Positions 9,193-17,894 of a stretch of DNA of 64,000 nt are shown one piece after another. A model generated the notes under the pieces. It saw nothing but the letters and a program-made list of their open reading frames with translations. It was not told the DNA's origin and did not search any database. This DNA is from Glaciecola sp965660625 (GTDB lineage Bacteria > Pseudomonadota > Gammaproteobacteria > Enterobacterales > Alteromonadaceae). The stretch lies in NCBI GenBank assembly GCA_965660625.1, contig CBFIAR010000007.1, forward strand, positions 87,819 to 151,818, read 5' to 3'. A program made the position numbers and the translations under genes. Every line of letters begins with the position of its first letter. The stretch's first letter is position 1.

Positions 9193-12100
9193 ATGAAATT
9201 CACGGAAGAAAAGCTCGAACTCGCCATCATCCAACTCCTAACTGAGCAGGGTTATCCTCACGTTACTGGCGACCAGTTATTACGCACTAGTGGTGACGAG
9301 GTTTTAATTAAAGCTGATCTTCGCCACTACCTATCTAGCAAATACGCCAAAGACGACATTACCACAGGCGAAATTGATAACATTGTTAAACAGCTCGAAA
9401 CCCTGCCTGCTAGTGATTTATATGAGAGCAACAAAACTTTTTGTAAGTCGCTTAGCGATGGCTTTTTATTAAAGCGTGAAGCTGTAGCTGGTCAGCCTTC
9501 TAAAAAAGACTTGTATATTCAACTGATTGATTACGATGGTGTGCGCAGTGCTTTGCAAGCGGCTGATATTGTTGTTGGTGGCAAGGTACAAGAGGTAAGC
9601 CCCGGCTATGCAGATAACAACATCTATAAAATTGTAAACCAACTCGAAATTGATAGTTTGTCGGCAGACAACCCAAAGCGTATTCCAGACGGCATTATTT
9701 ATATAAATGGCTTGCCTTTGGTGGTGTTCGAATTTAAAAGCGCCATTCGTGAAGAGCAGGCTAGCATTCATGATGCCTATGTTCAGCTAACCACACGTTA
9801 TCGCCGTGATATTCCCCAGCTGTTTGTATTCAATGCACTATGCGTTATAAGCGATGGCGTTAACAACAAGATGGGGACGGTGTTTGCGGGTTACGACTTT
9901 TATTATGCGTGGCGCAAAGTAACAGGCGACGAGCCAATGGCCGAAGATGGCATTAATTCGCTGCATACCATGTTGCAAGGGCTGTTTGATAAGTCTCGGC
10001 TTTGTGATGTATTACGTAACTTTATTTATTTCCCTGATAAAACCAAGGATGAGGTGAAAATCACCTGTCGTTACCCGCAGTATTACGCTGCCAGAAAGTT
10101 ATTTGAAAACATAAAGCGGCATCGTAAGTTGCCGCTTGGTGCTGCTGGTGCTGAAGACGAAAAACGTGACGGTAAAGGTGGTACCTACTTCGGCGCTACT
10201 GGCTGTGGTAAGAGTTTTACCATGCAGTTTCTATCGCGCTTGTTGATGAAAAGCGTTGAGTTTGAAAGCCCAACAATAGTATTGGTGACCGACCGCACCG
10301 ACTTAGACGATCAGTTGGCTAATCAATTTGCCAATGCCAAAACTTATATAGGTGACGATCATATTGTAAGTGTTGAAAGCCGTGCTGAGCTGCGGCAATT
10401 ACTCAAAGGCCGTAACAGCGGCGGAGTGTTTTTAACTACTATTCATAAGTTTACCGAAGACACGCAATTACTGACCGAACGTAGCAATGTGATTTGTATC
10501 TCTGACGAAGCCCATCGCAGCCAAATCAACCTTGATCAAAAACTACGTATTACTGAAAAAGGCGTGAAACGCACCTACGGCTTTGCTAAGTATTTACATG
10601 ACTCATTACCTAATGCGACTTATGTGGGCTTTACCGGTACACCCATAGATGCCACCTTAGATGTGTTCGGCCAAGTAGTTGATAGCTATACCATGACTGA
10701 GTCGGTAAAAGATGAAATTACCGTACGTATTGTCTATGAGGGTCGAGCCGCCAAAGTGGTCCTAAATAATCGTAAGCTTGATGAGATTGAAGCCTATTAT
10801 AAAAAGTGCGAACAATACGGCAGCAACGAGCATCAAATAGAAGAAAGCAAAAAAGCCACCACCAAAATGAATTCTATTTTAGGCGACCCAGACCGTTTAA
10901 GGGCGTTGGCAGCAGATTTTGTAAAGCATTACGAAACCCGTATTGAAGAAGGCACTACCATTTGTGGCAAAGCCATGTTTGTGTGTAGTTCGCGTGATAT
11001 TGCTTACGCGCTTTATCTAGAGATAAAAGCCTTACGCCCACAATGGTTTGAAGTAAAAGAGTCAGAGCATGCTGCCACGCTTACAGCTGATGAAAAAGAG
11101 TTAGCGATAAAAGCGGGTAAGTTGGGCATGCCAATAGAGCAGGTAAAGTTGGTGATCACCCGTGGTAAAGACGATCCAGAAGAGATGTTTAATTTGCTAG
11201 GCAGCAAAGATTTTCGTAAAGAGTTAGATAGGCAATTTAAGATTGAGCACTCCAACTTTAAAATAGCCATAGTGGTGGATATGTGGCTTACAGGTTTTGA
11301 TGTACCGTTTTTGGATACCAGCTATATTGATAAGCCGCTGCAAAAACATAATCTTATTCAAACTATTTCACGGGTAAATCGCAAGTTTGCAGGCAAGCAT
11401 AAAGGCTTAGTAGTAGATTACATCGGCATTAAATCAGCCATGAACAAAGCCTTGGCACAGTTTAGTAAAACCGACGAAACCAATTTTGAAGATATCAATC
11501 AATCGGTGGTAACAGTAAAAGACCACCTAGCATTGCTAGGTGATGTTTTTCACACCTTTAATTCGACCGCTTACTTTACTGGTGAGCCGCTGGCACAGCT
11601 TAATTGCTTGAACCAAGCCTCTGAGTTTATCTTGCAGTTAGGAAAACGTGAAAAGCGCTTTATGGTGTTAGTGAAGCGTTTAAAAGCCGCCTACGACATC
11701 TGCTGTGGCAGTGAAAAAATCAGTCAAATAGAGCGAGACAAAATCCATTTTTATATGGCTGTACGCTCCATCATTTATAAACTGACCAAAGGCGAAGCCC
11801 CTGATACCGCCCAAATGAACGCCAAAGTACGCGAAATGATAGCCGAAGCATTAAAAAGCGATGGTGTAGAAGAAATTCTTAAAATGGATGACTCGCAGGG
11901 CGAGATTGATATTTTTGATGAAGACTACATCAACAAAATCAGCAAAATGAAGCAACCAAACACTAAAATCATGATGCTGCAAAAATTGTTAGCTAAAGCC
12001 ATTGGCGACATGAAAAAAGTGAACTTGGCACAAGGCATAGACTTTAGTCAGCGCTTTATAGCACTGGTAGATAAATACAACGAACGCAAAGAAGACGATG

Positions 12101-12480
12101 TACTGGTAAGTGGTGTGCTCGAAGATTTTTCAGACGAGCTAATCAAAATGATGGACGACTTGCGCGAAGAGTACGGCGCACACGACGACCTAGACATCAG
12201 CTTCGAAGAAAAGGCCTTTTACGACATCTTGAAACGCTTAGCAGCGAAATATGACTTCAGTTATCCAGAAGACCAACTACTAGAACTCGCCAGAGCAGTA
12301 AAAGAAGTCGTAGACGACAAAGCCAAATACACCGACTGGAGCCAACGCGCCGACATTAAAGCCGAGTTAAAGGTTGACCTTATAATGTTATTGGCCAAGT
12401 TTAAATACCCGCCTGTGAGCAGGGACGAGGTGTATCAAGAAATATTTTTGCAGGCTGAGAACTTTAAGAAGAATAGATAG
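9193..12480 (+). CDS. hsdR: Type I restriction endonuclease/translocase subunit
   Basis: HsdR translocates and cuts unmethylated DNA together with HsdM and HsdS. The ~1,095-residue protein has an N-terminal nuclease domain with the PD-(D/E)xK pattern (PDGIIYINGLPLVVFEFKSA, residues ~160-180). A superfamily 2 helicase motor follows, with Walker A ATGCGKS near residue 335, DEAH in ISDEAHRSQ near 438, and motif III FTGTP. The C-terminal helical part contacts the methylase core. I chose the ATG at 9193 over the TTG at 9190 because AAGGACT lies just upstream. With hsdM broken, neither modification nor restriction should work, as type I cleavage needs the M2S core. Confidence 0.95.
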   Translation: MKFTEEKLELAIIQLLTEQGYPHVTGDQLLRTSGDEVLIKADLRHYLSSKYAKDDITTGEIDNIVKQLETLPASDLYESNKTFCKSLSDGFLLKREAVAGQPSKKDLYIQLIDYDGVRSALQAADIVVGGKVQEVSPGYADNNIYKIVNQLEIDSLSADNPKRIPDGIIYINGLPLVVFEFKSAIREEQASIHDAYVQLTTRYRRDIPQLFVFNALCVISDGVNNKMGTVFAGYDFYYAWRKVTGDEPMAEDGINSLHTMLQGLFDKSRLCDVLRNFIYFPDKTKDEVKITCRYPQYYAARKLFENIKRHRKLPLGAAGAEDEKRDGKGGTYFGATGCGKSFTMQFLSRLLMKSVEFESPTIVLVTDRTDLDDQLANQFANAKTYIGDDHIVSVESRAELRQLLKGRNSGGVFLTTIHKFTEDTQLLTERSNVICISDEAHRSQINLDQKLRITEKGVKRTYGFAKYLHDSLPNATYVGFTGTPIDATLDVFGQVVDSYTMTESVKDEITVRIVYEGRAAKVVLNNRKLDEIEAYYKKCEQYGSNEHQIEESKKATTKMNSILGDPDRLRALAADFVKHYETRIEEGTTICGKAMFVCSSRDIAYALYLEIKALRPQWFEVKESEHAATLTADEKELAIKAGKLGMPIEQVKLVITRGKDDPEEMFNLLGSKDFRKELDRQFKIEHSNFKIAIVVDMWLTGFDVPFLDTSYIDKPLQKHNLIQTISRVNRKFAGKHKGLVVDYIGIKSAMNKALAQFSKTDETNFEDINQSVVTVKDHLALLGDVFHTFNSTAYFTGEPLAQLNCLNQASEFILQLGKREKRFMVLVKRLKAAYDICCGSEKISQIERDKIHFYMAVRSIIYKLTKGEAPDTAQMNAKVREMIAEALKSDGVEEILKMDDSQGEIDIFDEDYINKISKMKQPNTKIMMLQKLLAKAIGDMKKVNLAQGIDFSQRFIALVDKYNERKEDDVLVSGVLEDFSDELIKMMDDLREEYGAHDDLDISFEEKAFYDILKRLAAKYDFSYPEDQLLELARAVKEVVDDKAKYTDWSQRADIKAELKVDLIMLLAKFKYPPVSRDEVYQEIFLQAENFKKNR

Positions 12481-12525
12481 CAGATAAATTAGATTTAATT
12501 AACTTAGATATTATAAGGACAGCGA

Positions 12526-13821
12526 ATGGCAGAAAAACAGGGACAAGAAAAGTTTTTTGATTTTCTTCAAGAGTGTGAGCGTGCAGGGAAAAAGTTTACA
12601 AAGCAACAAGTCATTGACGCAACAGGCTGGAAGCCAGCTACATTCAACACTTATTTTGGCAAAGGACAGATCACTCAATTTGTTGTTGAAATTGGTGCAA
12701 ACAAGCTCGAAGCAATCAATACGACTGACATTGATTTCGTCGAGTTTAAAAAGCGACTATCGCAAAGCAAACACTATCAAGAGTTAGGACATAAATGCAA
12801 ATCAAACTTAGCGAAAGCGCTTTTGAAGAAGTCTCGCGATAATATGATGTTAGCTTTAGAGCTATACAATCGTCCTTCTTTGGAAAATAAGCTAGATGGA
12901 TTTGTCTTACTGTTTTGTACTGCTTGGGAGCAGCTTTGTAAATCAAGGCTTATCGAGAGAGACTGTGAAGATAGTATTTTCGAGCCAAATGTAAAAAAAG
13001 GGACGCGTCGCACTATTCCCCTTCGAGCTTGTTTAGACCGCCTTTATGAGCCTAAGAACAATATAAGACGAAACATTGAAGTTGTTGCTGATTGGCGAGA
13101 TAAAGCGGCTCATCTTCTGATGCCTGAAATCCAATCTATCGCTTCCCGTATATTCCAGTCTGGTGTGTTGAATTATTCTTCAGAATTTGAATCATTTACA
13201 GATACTGCTTTTATTTCATCCCAGCACACAGGAATGATGTCCCTAGTCGGCGAATTTAAACTACCTCCGGCATCCCTGCTCAAAACACTATATGGGTCAG
13301 CTGCAAATGAAATTCTTGAATTGGCACATGAAGTAGAATCAGAAATCGAGGCTGCCGATGACATTTCTTTTGCAATACCACTCAGGGTGTCACTTGTTTT
13401 TGCAAAGGAAGAAGGTGATGCACAAATTGTCATAGCAAAAGCTAACGGTAGTACTGAAGATTTGAAGAAGCTAAGACAAGCACTGGTTATTGAAAAGCCA
13501 GTTGATCCGGATAAGACTCACCCTCACAGCCAAGGTGTTTTGCTGAGTCTCTTGAATGATACTTTAACGAAAGACTTCGACGCTAATAAACTAGCTCGCG
13601 CGTTGCCTAAGACTGATATTCATGGCTCTCCGGCATTAAATAGACATTGTTTGCAAGCATGCATCAATAAGCTTGGGTGGAAGAAAAATAACAATAAGTA
13701 CCATTACTTCGGAAAATTGGCTAATCGACATCAGTATTCAGAAGAGGCAATAACGGAGCTTGTTAAACGGATAGCGCAAGACGAACAGTTTGTTTCGCAA
13801 GCAAAGCGCAAGAAACGTTAG
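12526..13821 (+). CDS. DUF3644 domain protein
   Basis: The 431-residue protein begins with a short winged-helix-like segment (FTKQQVIDATGWKPATFNTYF, residues ~24-44). The DUF3644 signature follows (LLKKSRDNMMLALELYNRPSLENKLDGFVLLFCTAWEQLCKS, residues ~98-140). The C-terminal ~100 residues look like a second DNA-binding-type domain (LLSLLNDTLTKDFDANKLARALPK) with a basic tail QAKRKKR. DUF3644 proteins are often found near restriction systems and on mobile elements; a biochemical role is not established to my knowledge. It starts 46 bp after hsdR with AAGGACAGCG as a ribosome binding site, so it may be the last gene of the RM operon or the first of a pair with the next gene. Confidence 0.75.
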   Translation: MAEKQGQEKFFDFLQECERAGKKFTKQQVIDATGWKPATFNTYFGKGQITQFVVEIGANKLEAINTTDIDFVEFKKRLSQSKHYQELGHKCKSNLAKALLKKSRDNMMLALELYNRPSLENKLDGFVLLFCTAWEQLCKSRLIERDCEDSIFEPNVKKGTRRTIPLRACLDRLYEPKNNIRRNIEVVADWRDKAAHLLMPEIQSIASRIFQSGVLNYSSEFESFTDTAFISSQHTGMMSLVGEFKLPPASLLKTLYGSAANEILELAHEVESEIEAADDISFAIPLRVSLVFAKEEGDAQIVIAKANGSTEDLKKLRQALVIEKPVDPDKTHPHSQGVLLSLLNDTLTKDFDANKLARALPKTDIHGSPALNRHCLQACINKLGWKKNNNKYHYFGKLANRHQYSEEAITELVKRIAQDEQFVSQAKRKKR

Positions 13822-13853
13822 CAACATTACACTGATTTCAAAGGCAGGAAATT

Positions 13854-14474
13854 GTGGATGAACTATTAGAAAAGTCTGAAGGCCTAAACAGCGAGTTTAG
13901 CCGTATTTTTGAATACGGACCTTTTGACGATAGCAAGCGTATTAGCGCGAGTTGGATAATGTGCTTGATTGCACTGGAGCACTCCAGTAGTTTGCGCCAA
14001 CTGGCTATGTGCGGGAACTATACTTCAGCAATATGTATTATTCGTTCTCAGTTTGAAGCACTTACGCGAGCAGCTTGGTTATTTTATGCCGCGAGTGACC
14101 AGAAGGTCGAAAATACTTTTTCTACCCTAAGTGAGCTTTCACAGAGCGCTGATCAAAAACCCAATAATGCAGAAATGATTAAAGCTCTCGAAGGCAAAGC
14201 GCCAGCGCAAGCGGTGGCTATGTTTAGTGAATTCAGAGACGTTCAGTGGAAAGGATTAAACTCATATGTCCATGGTGGTATTCATGCGCTCCAACGCCAT
14301 GGAAGTGGTTACCCAGTTGAACTTGTTGAGGAAATCATTAGATCTTCCAATGGCTTATTGACTATGACGGCGATGATGGCTGCTATATTGACAGGAAATG
14401 AAGTGATAGTTGAAGATATCACACGAATTCAACGTCGCCACAAAGATTGTTTACCTGAATTGTTAGCCCATTAG
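13854..14474 (+). CDS. Small helical protein of unknown function (DUF6988-like)
   Basis: This 206-residue protein is predicted almost all alpha-helical. It has ISASWIMCLIALEHSSSLRQLAMCGNYTSAICIIRSQFEALTRAAWLFYAA at residues ~27-80 and a WKGLNSYVHGGIHALQRH segment near residue 132. The RSQFE...RAAW and SYVHGG pattern resembles proteins labelled DUF6988 and, more distantly, AbiV-type or HEPN-like helical domains; I hold this loosely. The start is GTG at 13854, with AGGCAGGAA placed well before it. It follows the DUF3644 gene by 32 bp, so the two are probably co-transcribed. No signal peptide or catalytic motif is obvious. Confidence 0.6.
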   Translation: MDELLEKSEGLNSEFSRIFEYGPFDDSKRISASWIMCLIALEHSSSLRQLAMCGNYTSAICIIRSQFEALTRAAWLFYAASDQKVENTFSTLSELSQSADQKPNNAEMIKALEGKAPAQAVAMFSEFRDVQWKGLNSYVHGGIHALQRHGSGYPVELVEEIIRSSNGLLTMTAMMAAILTGNEVIVEDITRIQRRHKDCLPELLAH

Positions 14475-14944
14475 TAAACGTTAAACTAAAATGTGTTCCC
14501 TTAGAGTAGACCGCTGCTCGAAAAACATAAACTTATCTATTCGGCTATTTGAAAGTAGTCATTATATTTGGATTTATTGATTAATTAGTATTGACCATCT
14601 CATCAAAAACATTTTGAAACTCGCCAATCTGTATGTTTTTTGAACATTAATTCAAGAAAAAGTACTCTACTGAGAAAAAAATATAAAATATTTTTCCATT
14701 TCTAATATTTTATAGACGTTGCAGCGATCGCTCTCACTAAAATTCGATTCGGCTCATATGCCATATATGTTTCCACATGATCTGTGAAAATTCAAAAAAA
14801 AATGAATGATTAACGAAACTTTTCACTATGATAAAACTGTCAATCATTTATTATTTTTCAACGACTTAGCTCCGTTTTGGGGGGGTTGACCAATCATTTT
14901 TTTTGGTTAAGAATGAATACAAGTTGAACACGGATGACAACAAA
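14475..14944 (+). promoter_or_regulatory. AT-rich control region upstream of tnsA
   Basis: About 470 bp without a gene. It holds two degenerate copies of the TnsB-site core facing opposite ways: ATTTTGAAACT at 14611-14621 and, on the minus strand, TTAATGTTCAAAAAA at 14636-14650 (about 11 of 15 positions match the terminal sites). Near tnsA the word CAATCATT occurs at 14840 and 14891, and its complement AATGATTA at 14804. These may be operators for the tns operon. No clear promoter hexamer pair could be chosen. Confidence 0.4.
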
Positions 14945-15751
14945 ATGGCGAGATACGAACAAAACTTAAAAGTTTATAAAAAGTGGTTAAAGCAAGGTCG
15001 TGGACAAGGACGCGATGCTGAATATAAACCTTGGTTATACGTTTATAACGTTCCTTCGAGTGGTCGATCACATAGACAATGGTCACACACGTCTAATAGG
15101 GTTGTGCATTGTATGTCGGACTTGGAATTATCAACATTCTTGCTATTAGACTGGACTGAATCTACTACAGATATTCGTGAGCAATACCCTCTTGAGCCAA
15201 AAACCACTCATGAAATAGCAACTAAGCTTGGATTTCGCCACCCTGCTGTTCGCGGTGAAAGTATTATTATGACCAGCGATTTTTTCGTCACTGTGTCAAA
15301 TCCCAATCAACCGTACCTAGCAATTCAAGTAAAGCCGTCGAGCGAGCTGGAAAAGCACAGAGTTAGAGAGAAGCTGGCAATTGAAGAGGCCTACTGGGCA
15401 GACCTAAATATTCCTTTCCAAATTATAACTGAGCAAGATTTAGACTTGGTGAAAGTTGAAAATATTAAATGGCTTTCTCCGTTTGTTAATTTTGACATTC
15501 CACCCTACAAACTTGCTGAGATAGAACATTTTTGGACAAATATTATTCGCAAAAATCCTTATGTGAGACTAATAGATCTGTGTAATGAAATAGATAAGCA
15601 GCGCAGTCAAGAACGGGGTATCGCCCTTGGTGAACTCCGGCTGTTGTTTGCAAAACGCAAAATAAGTTTTGATATGGAACGACCGTTTTACGACTTGCTA
15701 ACGAACAAGATATCTTTCTCTGGCACATACCGGAATATTAGTAATGACTAA
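14945..15751 (+). CDS. tnsA: Tn7-type transposase endonuclease subunit TnsA
   Basis: TnsA nicks the 5' strands at the transposon ends, allowing cut-and-paste transposition with TnsB. It has the restriction-enzyme fold residues of the family: Glu in SDLELSTFLLLDW, Asp in MTSDFFVTV and the QVK of AIQVKPSS, at positions that match E63, D114 and K132 of Tn7. The PSSGRSHR and DIREQYPL segments are also kept. An upstream TTG at 14903 extends the frame by 14 residues, but the ATG at 14945 gives an N-terminus (MARYEQ...KQGRGQG) of the same length as Tn7 TnsA, so I prefer it. The end overlaps tnsB by 8 bp (ATGACTAA). Confidence 0.95.
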   Translation: MARYEQNLKVYKKWLKQGRGQGRDAEYKPWLYVYNVPSSGRSHRQWSHTSNRVVHCMSDLELSTFLLLDWTESTTDIREQYPLEPKTTHEIATKLGFRHPAVRGESIIMTSDFFVTVSNPNQPYLAIQVKPSSELEKHRVREKLAIEEAYWADLNIPFQIITEQDLDLVKVENIKWLSPFVNFDIPPYKLAEIEHFWTNIIRKNPYVRLIDLCNEIDKQRSQERGIALGELRLLFAKRKISFDMERPFYDLLTNKISFSGTYRNISND

Positions 15752-17894
15752 TTTGGCCTTAGCCCATAATGCATTGCCAATATTCGTTAAAAACGAGGTG
15801 TTGGCTTGGGGCGATACTACATATCGTGTTATCGAAGTCAGCAGACGTCAGGTGTTTTTGTTTAAACTTGGGCAGGATAGAGGATTTCCACAACCATTTG
15901 ATGCTGATGATATTGAATCACTTTTCGTTAGTGGTGAGATATCATTAGTAGAAAATCATTCTTATTCTGCACCACCAATATTACTTTCAAACCGGGTGGA
16001 GGCAATTAATGAAGCTAAAACTCGATTTGAAGTCATACGCCCCATTGTTGAAGCTGAAGATTATCTAGTTTCAAGTGAAAGAGGGAAGCTTGTAAATCGT
16101 CAAATAGCCGAAAAAGGAATGTCTAAAGCCAGTATTTATCGATTACTCCGCTTGTACTGGACACATGGTCAATGCATTGAAGCATTAGCCACAAAATACG
16201 CGAATTGCGGTGCCAAAGGTAAACTGAGAGTTTTTACATCTAAAAAACCCGGTAAGCAAAACAATAATGGTAAAAAGCTAAACGCTATCAGAACTGAGCA
16301 ACACGTTGCGTTTATGCGCAGGGTGATAGATGTCTATTACTTTGCAAAGAAACAAGACCTTACTTATACCTATCGGCGATTTGTCACGCTTTGTATTGAA
16401 AGCAGTGGAGATAATAATGTAGATAATATCCCCTCAATTGACAGCCTTAAAAACTTAATAAAACGACACTACTCCCTGAAGCAATTTGCACTCGGGCGTT
16501 ACGATATAAGGATTTTTAATAAAGATATTCGAAGCCTCAAGGGAAGCGCGACTGCATCAGTATCGGGACCTGGAGACAAGTTCGAAATAGATGCTACCCC
16601 CATGCCGATTCACGTTGTTTCCAATCATGATAGAAGCAGAGTGCTAGGCAAGCCGACTCTGTACCTTGTAGTTGATCTTCACTCCCATTTGATTGCCGGC
16701 TACTACATCGGCTTTTATTCCGCATCATACCGCACGGCTACGATTGCCATACTCAGCGTAGTCAAAGACAAAACAGAATTACTTAAGAAATATAATATAT
16801 CATCCACAATTTGTGAAAGTTGGCCTGCACTTGGCCTACCTAATGCTTTGCTTTGTGATAAAGCAGAGCTTTTTGGTTTAAACGGTAGTCATTTAGTCGA
16901 GGCAACCGGCATGCGCATAGAGAATACTGCGAGCGGAAGGTCTGAAGCTAAAGGCACAGTTGAAAGATATTTAGGTCTAATTCAAGAATCATTTGGTGGT
17001 GAGATGCCAGGAAAATCAACCATGGCAGTCAATAAAAAAGCAGGCGCGGTAGATGGGCGTTTGACGGCCTGTATCTCACTTCACGAACTTGAAGAAATTG
17101 TAATTTCTAAAATTTTGCTAATCAATAATTGCAGAATCATGCCTGATTATAGTCGTGAAAAAGATATGCCAGATGATATGCCAATGACAGCTAAAAATAT
17201 TTGGGACTGGGGCATAGCAAACCGAACAGGAACGCTTTCAAAAGTTAATGAAGAAAATTTAAAAACGGCAGTATTACCGAAAGACACAGCTAAAGTAAGT
17301 CCGCTAGGGGTTTCATTTAAAAAACTCTTTTACTATTCGGCTGAGCTAGAGGAGCTTGACTGGTTTCTTCGAATTAAAAATAACAGAAGTCGACCTGTGT
17401 CCGTTGAAGTGCTGTTTGACCCCATCATAGTCAATCAAATATATGTCATTGTCCCAGGGGTGAATAATAAAACGATTACGTGTTTGTTAAAGCCGCAGTC
17501 CAGGGCATATGTTGATAGTTCTTTTTACGAAGTTGAACTTCGGATGAAGCAATCAACAAAGGCTAATTGCACCCTTGATTATGATGAAGCGTTACGTATC
17601 GATGAAGAGAAAACGATTGCCATTGTGAACAATGCTGAAAAAGCGAAAAAACGTGCTCTTAAAAAAACAGCAGCTCAGAGAAAACGAGAAATACCTATCA
17701 ACAAAGATATTGCTCGTGAAGAAGAGCGTCAAAAATTAATAAAGGAATTTTCACCAGAGCAACATGTGCCCCAGGAGAAACCTGAAGTCGGATTAGCAAA
17801 AGCTCAGGATGAGTTTGCAAACCCAGAATTAAACGAATTATTTAACTTAGACAAGGATGTCAAAAATGAAACAAATGGAATTGATGATGAGTAG
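15744..17894 (+). CDS. tnsB: Tn7-type DDE transposase TnsB
   Basis: TnsB binds the repeated sites at the transposon ends, cuts the 3' strands and joins them to target. The 716 residues compare with 702 in Tn7. An N-terminal HTH region (GMSKASIYRLLRLYWTHGQ) precedes an rve-type DDE core. The catalytic residues are Asp in FEIDATPMP (~282), Asp in LLCDKAELFG (~372) and Glu in KGTVERYLG exactly 35 residues later, the same D-35-E spacing as TnsB. A basic C-terminal tail (KAKKRALKKTAAQRKRE) leads to the TnsC-interacting end. It overlaps the start of tnsC. Confidence 0.96.
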   Translation: MTNLALAHNALPIFVKNEVLAWGDTTYRVIEVSRRQVFLFKLGQDRGFPQPFDADDIESLFVSGEISLVENHSYSAPPILLSNRVEAINEAKTRFEVIRPIVEAEDYLVSSERGKLVNRQIAEKGMSKASIYRLLRLYWTHGQCIEALATKYANCGAKGKLRVFTSKKPGKQNNNGKKLNAIRTEQHVAFMRRVIDVYYFAKKQDLTYTYRRFVTLCIESSGDNNVDNIPSIDSLKNLIKRHYSLKQFALGRYDIRIFNKDIRSLKGSATASVSGPGDKFEIDATPMPIHVVSNHDRSRVLGKPTLYLVVDLHSHLIAGYYIGFYSASYRTATIAILSVVKDKTELLKKYNISSTICESWPALGLPNALLCDKAELFGLNGSHLVEATGMRIENTASGRSEAKGTVERYLGLIQESFGGEMPGKSTMAVNKKAGAVDGRLTACISLHELEEIVISKILLINNCRIMPDYSREKDMPDDMPMTAKNIWDWGIANRTGTLSKVNEENLKTAVLPKDTAKVSPLGVSFKKLFYYSAELEELDWFLRIKNNRSRPVSVEVLFDPIIVNQIYVIVPGVNNKTITCLLKPQSRAYVDSSFYEVELRMKQSTKANCTLDYDEALRIDEEKTIAIVNNAEKAKKRALKKTAAQRKREIPINKDIAREEERQKLIKEFSPEQHVPQEKPEVGLAKAQDEFANPELNELFNLDKDVKNETNGIDDE

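Noticed and set aside
14903..14944. TTG start for tnsA
   Set aside because: The ATG at 14945 gives an N-terminus of the same length as Tn7 TnsA.
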